Origin: Halichondria panicea | Lineage: Eukaryota > Porifera > Demospongiae > Suberitida > Halichondriidae | Length of the DNA stretch: 64,000 nucleotides | Assembly: GCF_963675165.1 (NCBI RefSeq) | Contig: NC_087383.1 | Coordinates: 1,093,399 to 1,157,398, forward strand | Direction of reading: 5' to 3' | In this document: positions 9,691 to 19,166 of the stretch, piece by piece | Layout of the letters: each line of letters opens with the position of its first letter | Numbering within the stretch: the stretch's first letter is position 1 | The notes under the pieces: generated by a model | What the model was told of the DNA's origin: nothing | The model's input: only the letters and a program-made list of their open reading frames with translations | Databases searched by the model: none | Translations under genes and position numbers: made by a program

Positions 9691-11373
9691 ATGTATCAAG
9701 AAGAGCTGGAACACATGAAGGCTACCATTGCAGATGAAGGGAAGAAGAGACACACACTCCAAAACCTCGACTGCTTTGTACTAGACAATTCCATAAGAGA
9801 GAGCACTGTAGGCCAATTGCGCGGTCACACCATCGAGAACAAATGGAAAATCTACAATGAAGCGAAGAAATGCGGCTTTAAGAACATCATAGTCGCGGCC
9901 TTCTCGCATATGACACAAGTTGATGACATGTTCATCAAAGAGCTAATGGAAAATGGTGAAGATCCAAGCACACTCTATGCATTCTCTGAAGTCACAGCAG
10001 GCATTTCGAAAGGAGTGATCGACAGAGAAACCATACCAGTTGGTTTAGCTAAGATGAAAGAACATGGGCTAATAAACCCAATCATTGAAGTCGATCTTGC
10101 CAACAAATCTATCAACTGGGAGTCATGTTCAGTGAAAGATATTTGCGATTTGGTCATGAAATGGATTGAATGGTCTCGTACTAATCTTTCAAAGGATTCC
10201 AAAATTTTTGTCAACTTTAGGGATTTCCCGATAGCAATGACTCAAGTGCCAGAACGTGTACTCGCTGCAGTTGACTACTTTGCATCCCTGCCACAGGAGA
10301 AACGATTGCTGGGTATCATTTTTGAGGACCCTACTGGAGACTACTTACCGGAAGAAGTTGGAGCATGGACGACAGCTGTACGAAAAGTGATGAATGCCAG
10401 GAAATGGAATGACGGGCTTTTGCTGGTTCACGTGCACAAGAAGTGGGGACTGGCTGAAACTGTACAACTGGAGAGCTTATCCTGTGGAGCTGATGGTATT
10501 TGGGCCAGTCTAGCTGAAGAGGGAGCAGCCATGGGCCATGCTTGCTCATCCATCACCCTGATGAATTTAATTCGAATGGGAAACAAAAAAGTACTTGAGC
10601 GATATAACTGCACCTATCTGCGAAAAGCTGCAATAGCTGTTACTAATATCACTACTGGTGATGACCCTCACCCCAAGCAGGTGGTGTACGGGGAGAGAGC
10701 TTTAGATATTAGTTTTGATTTTGGTGGTATCGCTGGGGGCCGTGTGGGAAAAGGTGAATTTGATATTGCGAAATTCTTTGGTGAGGAACCACCTGTTAGA
10801 ATCAGCACACTTGCTTCAACTGCCATGATTATCACTCGGCTCAAAGAGCTGTTTGGAAGCAATCCACAATTCAACGAGCAGATAGCTGAAAAGATGAAAG
10901 AAGTTATGCTGGAAGATCTCCGTAACAACAGGAAGGAAGAGTACATGAGTGAAGCAGGCCTGGGTGTGCTGTTTGATCGATCTGGAGGGAAACTAACGAA
11001 GAAGATGGGAGATGTAATTGCTGACATGGAAGCAGGAACAGATTTTGAGAAACTCCTAGTTGAGGAAGTCAAAGAGAGGTGGAACACATGGGACCTTCAA
11101 GACGAGGTACATGGGAACGATGCTCTGCAGTTTGACTCGTTCTACAATGGCTTCATGGCACCCTACTTTGGTTGTTTCATATGCGACGATACTATGGCAG
11201 GACTAAAGGCAATAGACATGGATAATGATGGGTTGGTCGAATGGAAGGAATTCCTTGCCTATCTGAAGTGGGCTATTCGCGAATATAAGGTCAAGACGGC
11301 TGATGAGCTGTTGTCGATCACATTTCGTAAAGGAATCATTCCTGCTATGCGTGATGAACTATGTCAGTCTTAA
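9691..11373 (+). CDS. DRE-TIM (HMGL-like) protein with EF-hand, copy 2 (beta subtype)
   Basis: This is a 560-residue intact, intronless ORF, collinear with copy 1. The DNSIRE, VHVHKKWGLAE and EF-hand (DMDNDGLVEWKE) motifs are all kept. It shares with copy 4, against copies 1 and 3, IIFEDPTGDY, the C-terminal stretch EYKVKTADELL and the end DELCQS, so it is the beta subtype. It lies in the interval between a broken POLG motif-B exon (7245) and POLG 3' exons (14595). Unlike copy 1 it is followed directly by another family member, not by POLG exons. Function is inferred only at superfamily level. Confidence 0.85.
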   Translation: MYQEELEHMKATIADEGKKRHTLQNLDCFVLDNSIRESTVGQLRGHTIENKWKIYNEAKKCGFKNIIVAAFSHMTQVDDMFIKELMENGEDPSTLYAFSEVTAGISKGVIDRETIPVGLAKMKEHGLINPIIEVDLANKSINWESCSVKDICDLVMKWIEWSRTNLSKDSKIFVNFRDFPIAMTQVPERVLAAVDYFASLPQEKRLLGIIFEDPTGDYLPEEVGAWTTAVRKVMNARKWNDGLLLVHVHKKWGLAETVQLESLSCGADGIWASLAEEGAAMGHACSSITLMNLIRMGNKKVLERYNCTYLRKAAIAVTNITTGDDPHPKQVVYGERALDISFDFGGIAGGRVGKGEFDIAKFFGEEPPVRISTLASTAMIITRLKELFGSNPQFNEQIAEKMKEVMLEDLRNNRKEEYMSEAGLGVLFDRSGGKLTKKMGDVIADMEAGTDFEKLLVEEVKERWNTWDLQDEVHGNDALQFDSFYNGFMAPYFGCFICDDTMAGLKAIDMDNDGLVEWKEFLAYLKWAIREYKVKTADELLSITFRKGIIPAMRDELCQS

Positions 11374-12058
11374 AAGATTGCTCTCTGGAACACATAATTA
11401 TAGTAGCTTAATTAGTAATGTTGTACATGAACATAATTTTTATTGCATGCATTATCTATAGAAGTGCGTGGGAGTTAGATACTCCAAAATAAATATATAC
11501 ATAAAGTACATTCAAGATTCCAAGTATAAAACGTTGAATCTGAAACTGCATAACCAAATGACAACAGGAAGTATTTCCCCTTTACTATGTGTACGCACTT
11601 CTATAAACAATGCACACAGTAAACAGGAAATACTTCCTGTTGTCATTTGGTTATGCAGTTTCAAATTCCATTTGTGTAACATTTTATACTTGGAATCTAT
11701 ATTTATTTCGGAGTATATCCGACTCCCACTGTGTGCATGGCCAGCTATAGTCTTCTTGACAACGAAGCCTTGTGCATTGCATGTCTATATATAGATATAG
11801 AACTGCAGAGATATACTCCTTTCTTGACTATAGAATTTCCGAGGCCATAGTTTAAAAATTCCTTCTTTATAACCTTGAATTTCCGGGATCGATTTCAACG
11901 CAAATATAGACTTTAGTCTGCATATAAATATGATAGTTATAAGCACCTCAGACTATATATATATATATATAGTTTCCTTTAAACTGCCTGAACGTGATAA
12001 GTTAAGATTGTGAAACGGTGAAGCAGTTTATTGTTAAGCTTAGTGTTGTGCACATGCA
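11374..12058. other. Spacer between DRE-TIM copies 2 and 3
   Basis: No gene is seen. It holds the palindromic element at 11460-11745. After it comes a degenerate version of the upstream region of the beta copies (TGCAGAGATA...CCTTTAAACTGCCTGAACGTG, 11800-12000). The TATTAAAG box seen before copies 2 and 4 has been deleted here. Confidence 0.5.
11460..11745. mobile_element. Palindromic (foldback) element
   Basis: The two halves are imperfect reverse complements. The left arm contains CTGCATAACCAAATGACAAC and the right arm GTTGTCATTTGGTTATGCAG; the outer parts GGGAGTTAGATACTCC and GGAGTATATCCGACTCCC also pair. It could form a hairpin of about 125 bp per arm. It lies just downstream of copy 2. 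Confidence 0.75.
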
Positions 12059-13740
12059 ATGTATCAAGAAGAGCTGGAACACATAAAGGCTGTCATTGCA
12101 GATGAAGGAAAGAAGAGACACACACTCCAAAACCTCGACTGCTTTGTACTGGACAATTCCATAAGAGAGAGCACTGTAGGCCAATTGCGTGGTCACACCA
12201 TCGAGAACAAATGGAAAATCTACAATGAAGTGAAGAAATGCGGCTTTAAGAACATTATAGTCGCGGCTTTCTCGCATATGACACGAGTTGATGACATGTT
12301 TATCAAAGAGCTAATGGAAAATGGTGAAGATCCAAGCACACTCTATGCATTCTCTGAAGTCACAGAAGGCATTTCGAAAGGATTGATCGACAGAGAAACC
12401 ATACCAGTTGGTCTAGCTAAGATGAAAGAACATGGGCTAATGAACCCAATCATTGAAGTCGATCTTGCCAACACATCTGTCAATTGGGAGTCATGTTCAG
12501 TGAAAGATATTTGCGATTTGGTCATAAAATGGATGAATGGTCTCGTACTAATCTTTCAAAGGATTCCAAAACATTCATCAACTTTAGGGATTTCCCAATA
12601 GCAATGACTCAAGTGCCAGAACGTGTGCTCGCTGCAGTTGACTACTTTGCATCCCTGCTACAGGAGAAACGATTGCTGGGTATCATTTTTGAGGAACCCA
12701 CTGGAGACTACTTACCGGAAGAAGTTGGAGCATGGACGACTGCTGTACAAAAAGTGATGAATGCCAGGAAATGGAATGACGGGCTTTTGCTGGTTCACGT
12801 GCACAAGAAGTGGGGACTGGCTGAAACTGTACAACTGGAGAGCTTATGCTGTGGAGCTGATGGTATTTGGGCCAGTCTAGCTGAAGAGGGAGCAGCCATG
12901 GGCCATGCTTGCTCATCCATCACCTTGATGAATCTAATTCGAATGGGGAACAAGAAAGTACTTGAGCGATATAACTGCACTCATCTGCGAAAAGCTGCAA
13001 TAGCTGTTACTAATATCACTACCGGTGATGACCCTCACTCCAAGCAGGTGGTGTACAGGGAGAGAGCTTTAGATATTAGCTTTGATTTTGGCAGCATTGC
13101 TGGGGGCCTTGTGGGAAAAGGTGAATTTGATATTGCGGAATTCTTTGGTGAGAAACCACCGGTTAGGATCAGCACACTTGCTTCAACTGCCATGATTATC
13201 ACTCGGCTCAAAGAGCTGTTTGGAAGCAATCCACAATTCAACGAGCAGATCGCTGAAAAGATGAAAGAAGTTATGCTGGAAGATCTCTGTAGCAACAGGA
13301 AGGAAGAATACATGAGTGAAGCAGGCCTGGGTGTGTTGTTTGATCGATCTGGAGGGAAACTAACGAAGAAGATGAGAGATGTAATCGCTGACATGGAAGC
13401 AGGAACAGATCTTGAGAAACGCCTCGTTATGGAAGTTAAAGAGAGGTGGGACACATGGGACCTTCAAGACGAGGTACAGGGGGATGATGCTCTGCAGTTT
13501 GACTCGTTCTACAATGGCTTCATGGCACCCTACTTTGGTTGTTTCAAATGCGACGATACTATGGCAGGACTAAAGGCAATAGACATGGATAATGATGGGT
13601 TGGTCGATTGGAACGAATTCCTTGTCTATCTGAAGTGGGCTATTCACGAATATGACATCAAAACTGCTGATGAGCTGTTGTCGATCACATTTCGTAAAGG
13701 AATCATTCCTGCCATGCGTGATGAACTACGACAGTCTTAA
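12059..13740 (+). pseudogene. DRE-TIM/EF-hand gene, copy 3 (alpha subtype), 1-bp frameshift
   Basis: The copy is collinear and nearly identical to copy 1, including the EEPTGDYLPEE and DWNEF residues typical of the alpha subtype. One T is missing at about 12533, in the codons for KWIEWS. The frame from the ATG therefore ends at 12601 after 180 residues, while the downstream frame is open from 12484 to 13740. The predicted short product would lack the HxH motif and the EF-hand. Apart from this one base the copy looks intact, so the frameshift is either recent or an assembly error. The TATA-like box present before copies 2 and 4 is also missing upstream. Confidence 0.8.
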
Positions 13741-14594
13741 AAAATTGCTGTCTGGAACACATAATTAGTAGCTTAATTAGATCTATAGTAATGTTAACAT
13801 ACTATTTGTAGTGTGAACTTATAGCAACACAATTATAATTACTCCAACGTTTCTCTTTGTACCTTGTGTACTTATAAGTAATGTTTATAATTATTTGACT
13901 ACGCCAAAACATCATTATAATTATATGCAATTAGCTATATGATACCCAGACAGATGTAATAGTCATCAGTTTCAATGTTTACACAAGTATATACAATATG
14001 CACAGTGGTCGCGTTATAGGGCCATCACCTCATAAGTGCACTGATATATAATAGGACTCAGGTGAAAAGGACACTCGTTCCACTCTCAGCAACCAGGGTT
14101 GTAGTCACACCAGCTAGCTGAAAGTGATGGGGCATGGAGTGTTACAATGATTACCAATATCAGTAACATTGAAAGAAGCGCAGTTGTACAATTTGTAAAC
14201 AGAAGCCTTATTAATGCTGTACTGCACAACATTTTAATAATGTTAAAAAAACCTCCAGTTTAGCTATACATAGCTGATATAATTATCGCCTTTAAAAACA
14301 GGACTACTATAGGCATAAATTATGCCTCGGTGTGCGCATGCACAAGCGTAGCGTGTTTGTGTGTCTGTCTGTGTAGATTGCTACAGCTGTTCAATCTGTT
14401 TTAAATACAAGTAAGAGCGCTTCCATAGTTCTAGTCACGGATTTCATTTTTTGGATTTTGATTCGCAAAATAATGCTTAGAGGTTTGGTGTCTCCACCCA
14501 GGTATTAGCACCCGTGGTGCTTTCATAGTGTTATAGTATTGTTGTTAAGAATCATAAAGCTGGAAGTTCATATATACCCTCACAACGGTTGCAG
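13741..14594. other. Spacer between DRE-TIM copy 3 and POLG exons (unit 2)
   Basis: No gene is seen. It is collinear with 3207-4012. It differs by an extra segment of about 55 bp at 14462-14520. The TGCCTCGGTG repeat lies at about 14323. Confidence 0.5.
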
Positions 14595-16371
14595 GTACAA
14601 GCTGAGCAAAAAGGGTCAGAGTGTGGCAGGGGACATGGATCTGCCTCTGGTGGACAGCTGTCTAGTCTCCCACGACAACTGGAAGCTAATCTGTGAAGTG
14701 CATGGATACCACAGGTACACGACTACCCAGCATCAGATTACCCTAATTAGCCTTGTATGTACATGTACGTGCATGTGCACTTAGAATTGGAATGTTCATG
14801 TAGCTATTATTATAATAGTTATCGCCTCTTGATCACCATTTTTTAAAGACGGCGATGCATGTACATGTATTTTAGCAGATCGTGCCATGCAGCAACTTCC
14901 ACCCTGGCCTCCTAGTTGTCGACCTAGCATTATGATTATTTTCATTGCCCCCCCCTCCCTCTTCTTTTTCCTCCCTCTAGTGCCAGCAAGATGCTCTCCT
15001 CCCGAGTGTGGTACGGTGGTAGTGAGTCTCACCTGTTCAACAAGCTGGAGAGTATTGCCCTCTCTAACCATCCCTCCACCCCCGTACTGGCCGCCTCCCT
15101 CACAAGAGCACTCGAGAAACAACACGTCGGAAATCAGGTGACTAAATATTGCATCTTATTTAGCTATTGAGCTGTATAGAAGAATTTTACAAGCAAGGAA
15201 CTATACTGTACACTAGCTCTGTATGCAGTAAATTATTTGATCTATATTGTACTACGCAATTTTATTTGTATTTTGTCTATTTTCTTGCCTCTCGATCAGC
15301 TGCAATAGTATTATTTCTGCTATTCCCCGCTCTCACACACACACAACAGTTCCAGCCCAGTCGAGTGAACTGGGTGGTCCAGTCATCAGCCGTTGACTAC
15401 CTCCATCTTCTCCTCGTCTCTTGTCAATGGATGTTCCAATGCTTCAACATCTCCGGCCGTTTCTGCATCAGCATCCATGATGAGGTAACTAGGTCATACA
15501 CACATGTACACATGTACTGCTCAAGTCGTACTATGTAGCTAGCTATACACATATAATATGACATTATGTGTATAATATTTTCCATATCTTTCATATTAGC
15601 ATGAAATTTAGAAATCAGAAGTTAGGCCACTAGAACTATGACTGTCTGAAGCTGCTGTATAATTATATGCTAATTGTACATATATGTATGTGTAGTAACG
15701 ACACTCTCCCCACACGCAGGTACGCTATCTAGTGAAGAGTGAGGATCGGTACAGAGCAGGCCTAGCTCTCCAGTATGCCAACCTGTACACCAGAGCTATG
15801 TTCTCCCACAAGCTGGGACTTCAAGACCTACCAATGGTACACGATTATCTGCATGGCCGCTGTTGATGATTTTTGTAGTGTACGGTACTTTCGTAATTGT
15901 ACGTGTAATTCATGACTGTGTTATTAGGAAAGGGGCGTGTAAAATGTGTGTGGCTTATTATTGCCCCACCCCCTCTCTCCCTTGCAGTCTGTGGCGTTCT
16001 TCAGTGGTGTGGATGTGGACAGAGTACTTAGGAAGGAGGCCACCCTCGATTGCAAGACGCCCTCCAACCCTCTCGGTATGGAAAAAGGACACGGCATCCC
16101 CAATGGTAACGACACATGCACGAGTATAAATCAAGCTATATATGGTACAAAGAGTTAAAAGTGCATGCATATTTCCATCCTATAATTATACAATACCTTA
16201 AATTGGTTGGTACTTCTCATAAAGACCCCACGAAATATGCTGAGTTAGCACTCCTACTTCATTCCTATATATACTTATTATTTGTTCATGTTATGTTTTT
16301 ACCACTCTCCAGGTGAGGTGCTGGATATCTATCAACTGATTGACAAGACAAACGGACAATTAATTAAATGA
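14595..16371 (+). pseudogene. POLG: POLG last six exons, unit 2
   Basis: The exons 14595-14714, 14981-15137, 15350-15484, 15720-15836, 15988-16105 and 16313-16371 have exactly the lengths of unit 1 (120, 157, 135, 117, 118, 59) and join in one open frame ending in TGA instead of TAA. Motif C (SIHDE) is kept. The exon that should precede it (7245-7414) has two stops, and two DRE-TIM genes lie in between, so a full polymerase cannot be made from this unit. Transcribed as an alternative 3' end it could still matter, but that needs RNA evidence. I call it a duplicated gene fragment rather than a decayed gene. Confidence 0.7.
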
Positions 16372-16479
16372 TTTGTGTTTATTTTTGTGGTATCAAAGAC
16401 TGTCACAGTGTATCATTTTTTATGCTCGTAAAGTGATTAACAATAATTGATTGACCGTCAGGACATAATTATTAAAGTG

Positions 16480-16585
16480 ATCGTTGGCAATTTCTTTCTT
16501 TACTGCCTCCACCCCGCGCTGACAGCTGCCGACAATACTCTACTTCCGTCTATCCATCACACTCTCCGCCATTGCCTTCACCTGC
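16480..16585 (-). pseudogene. ARL15: Relic of ARL15 last exon (unit 2)
   Basis: Like the unit 1 relic, it reads VKAMAESVMDRRK and then TAG on the minus strand, followed by SIVGSCQRGVEAVKKEIAN. It has the same AGG and TAG changes against the intact exon at 23587-23712. No other ARL15 exon is near. Confidence 0.75.
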
Positions 16586-16974
16586 ATACACGGGAGAGTT
16601 TAATATTGTTTACCATTAATTTGTGCTAATTATAACTGTAGCTATAATCACAGCTTTCGCTATTTTTAACCTCAATCTCAATTTTCAACACACATTGGCC
16701 TTTTCTTACTAAGGCCACACCAAATTGATCTTATATTTCACGGACTTTTAATCCAAAACAGACCAGGGTGGCGGGCAAAAAAAGAAAAAAATTGATGAAT
16801 ATCATTATAAAACCACAAACGGAGTCACAACACACCACAAAAAGTCACTTTACACAACAAGGTAGTAGTTTTAAATTTGGCAAATTTTGATGTTAAAGCT
16901 TCCTTGTCTATACTAATGAAAGCGAAGCAAAAGCTAAAAAGCTTGAACTTACACGTTAGCAGCTAGCTAACTAC

Positions 16975-17126
16975 ACACGGCCTTTATTCGACTCAATTAT
17001 GGTCGTTTCTATGGAGCAGGGACACTGTTCATCGATGCTCCTACGGACGTTTAACCCCTCCCTCACTGCGGCAGAGGTAACGGAGAAAGCTGAGCTACTG
17101 TATATATCCACCAAAGGAGTTAGAAT
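16975..17126 (+). pseudogene. POLG: POLG exon with polymerase motif B, broken (unit 3)
   Basis: The frame gives [14 protein letters not shown] and, after a 2-bp deletion at about 17035, EKAELLYISTKGVR ending in a GTAAGT donor after 17126. The end joins in phase to the exon at 21587 (MYKLSKKGQ), as in animal POLG. The 5' end (RLNYGR) and 3' end are better kept than in unit 2, but the deletion leads to TAA a few codons later, so the exon is dead. The left border is approximate. Confidence 0.7.
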
Positions 17127-17995
17127 GTAAGTAGCCAATCGTGTAATGTGCTGTTCTAAGAACTCTGTGTGTGATTATGCCATGGACTGGTGTGTGTGTG
17201 TGTATAATTATATGCGCAAGTGAGGTATACGGTGCATTAGCCTCGATCCCAGGCCGCTTTTCCTCGAAGGCTTTTGAGGCCTTGTGAAGGAGGCTAACGG
17301 TGTGTCTGTCTGTGTATAGAGTGTTACAGCTGCTCAATGATAAATGAAGTGCAAGTAAGAGCTTCTATAGGCTAGTTGTTTGTTAGCTGCAAGAGTCAGA
17401 AAATAGCTGCAAAGCTGTACGGCAGCAGCCATTGTGAACTCTGACCTCTATGCAGCAATGTCATAACAATACTAAACTTCCTGTCATCATAGATCTATCC
17501 TTGAAAATTGAAGATCATGCATCTCTAGCCATTAGACTGCTGTTTCATTAATTAAGCTCCTCTTCCATAACACTGTTTTACTCGTTGCTCTAAATTGTGT
17601 TTAATGTATATGGAATTATGTACATGGAATTGTATTGTCACTGTCAACAATACTATAATTATTATACAATATACAAAGTAAATAAAATATTAATGACATA
17701 CACTGTAAACCAAGCTGATGTTGAGCAAGGCTCTGTGTTGAACTTGGGACATAGACATTGTTATGCAATAAGAAGAAAGAATATATTCAGTACATTAAAG
17801 ATTCAAGTATAAATGTTACCCTAAGCTAAAGTTTGTGCACAAATTGATCTTGAAACCAATGGACAGCAGGAAGTATTTCCAGCCAGGAAGTACTTACATG
17901 GAATTGTATTGTCACTGTCAACAATACTATAATTATTATACAATATACAAAGTAAACAAATGACATACACTGTAAACCAAGCTGATGTTGAGCAA

Positions 17996-18120
17996 GGCTC
18001 TGTGTAGCCTCGGTCCCAGGCCGTTTTTTTTTAATAGAACGAAGTTGAAAAATACGTAGTAGGCGACCTATAGTGTTCAATTGGAGACGGATCGGCCTGG
18101 GATCGAGGCTAGGCTCTGTG
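17996..18120. mobile_element. 107-bp MITE with 9-bp target duplication
   Basis: The element at 18005-18111 has inverted ends TAGCCTCGGTCCCAGGCCG and CGGCCTGGGATCGAGGCTA. It is flanked by GGCTCTGTG at 17996-18004 and 18112-18120. The empty site occurs in the sister repeats near 8270 and 17735. A 9-bp duplication suggests a Mutator-like relation. Fragments with the same end lie near 7525, 17236 and 21910. Confidence 0.85.
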
Positions 18121-18469
18121 TTGAACTTGGGACATAGACATTGTTATGCAATAAGAAGAAAGAATATATTCAGTACATTCAAGATTCAAGTATAAATGTT
18201 ACACTAAGCTAAAGTTTGTGCACAAATTGATCTTGAAACCAATGGACAGCAGGAAGTATTTCCAGCCAGGAAGTACTTCTGACCATTCTACTGTGTGCAT
18301 TGTATATAGAAGTGCATGGGGTCGGATATACTCCTATTCATGGCACTCAGCTTGTCGTACCCACCACCGGATAAAGTATATCCTTGTGCATTGTCTATAT
18401 ATAGAAGTGCATGGAAGTTGGATGCTCCCCTGTTCATACACCTAACCGGATAAAGTAGTCTTGTGCATT

Positions 18470-18681
18470 GTCTAGAATGTTTTGCGAGCATCAAACATTT
18501 GCAAACTTTGCGATGGTTGATCAATTCGCAACAATAAAATCCGCAAAACCTATATTATTACTAGTAAATACACACGATCCTTGCCAGAACGCAATAGTTA
18601 GATCGCAAAGGGTCAAAATTTCTGCTGATTTGGCTCATTTGCAAAGGTTTTTCATCCGCAAAACATTCTAGTAATACGGTA
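18470..18681. mobile_element. MITE with TCTAGAATGTTTTGCG ends, unit 3 copy
   Basis: This is the same element as at 8970-9187, in the same place relative to the following DRE-TIM gene. It was therefore present before the unit duplication. Confidence 0.6.
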
Positions 18682-19166
18682 TATAGAAGTGCGTAGGAGT
18701 TGGATACTCCTATTCGTGCACTCCTACCCACACATCATTTGATAGTTACGCAACTTTGGTCAATCGCACACGCCACATGATGATGTTATGTAGCTAGTTA
18801 AATTCCACTAGAACAAAACTTGATTAGTCCCTTCCCTTGTGGATGTAGGACTGTGTTGCCAGCCAGTCTACTGGACAACGTAGCCATTGTCTAGATTGAA
18901 CTGCAGAGATACTCCTTTCAACCTTGACTACAACATTTCCTGGGCCATAAGTTTAGTCAATTTTAAAACTTCAAATACCATTGGATTCCTTCCTTTCAAC
19001 CTTGACCACAGAATTTCCGGGGCCGAACTCAACATAAATAAACATGGTAATTATATAAGCACCATAGACTATATAATATAGTGTCCTTTAAACTGCCTGA
19101 ACGTGATAAGTTAAGATATTGTGAAACGGTATTAAAGTGAAGCAGTTTATTAGTGTTGTACATGCA

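Larger units (their letters stand above)
16590..19166. other. Repeat-rich spacer of unit 3, upstream of DRE-TIM copy 4
   Basis: It is collinear with 6100-9690 of unit 2 but without the foldback element (empty site near 16705). It contains a broken POLG exon (16975-17126), two repeats of about 240 bp (17620-18290), a 107-bp MITE (18005-18111), the CTAGAATG MITE (18470-18681) and the promoter segment with TATTAAAG near 19130. No other gene is seen. Confidence 0.5.
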
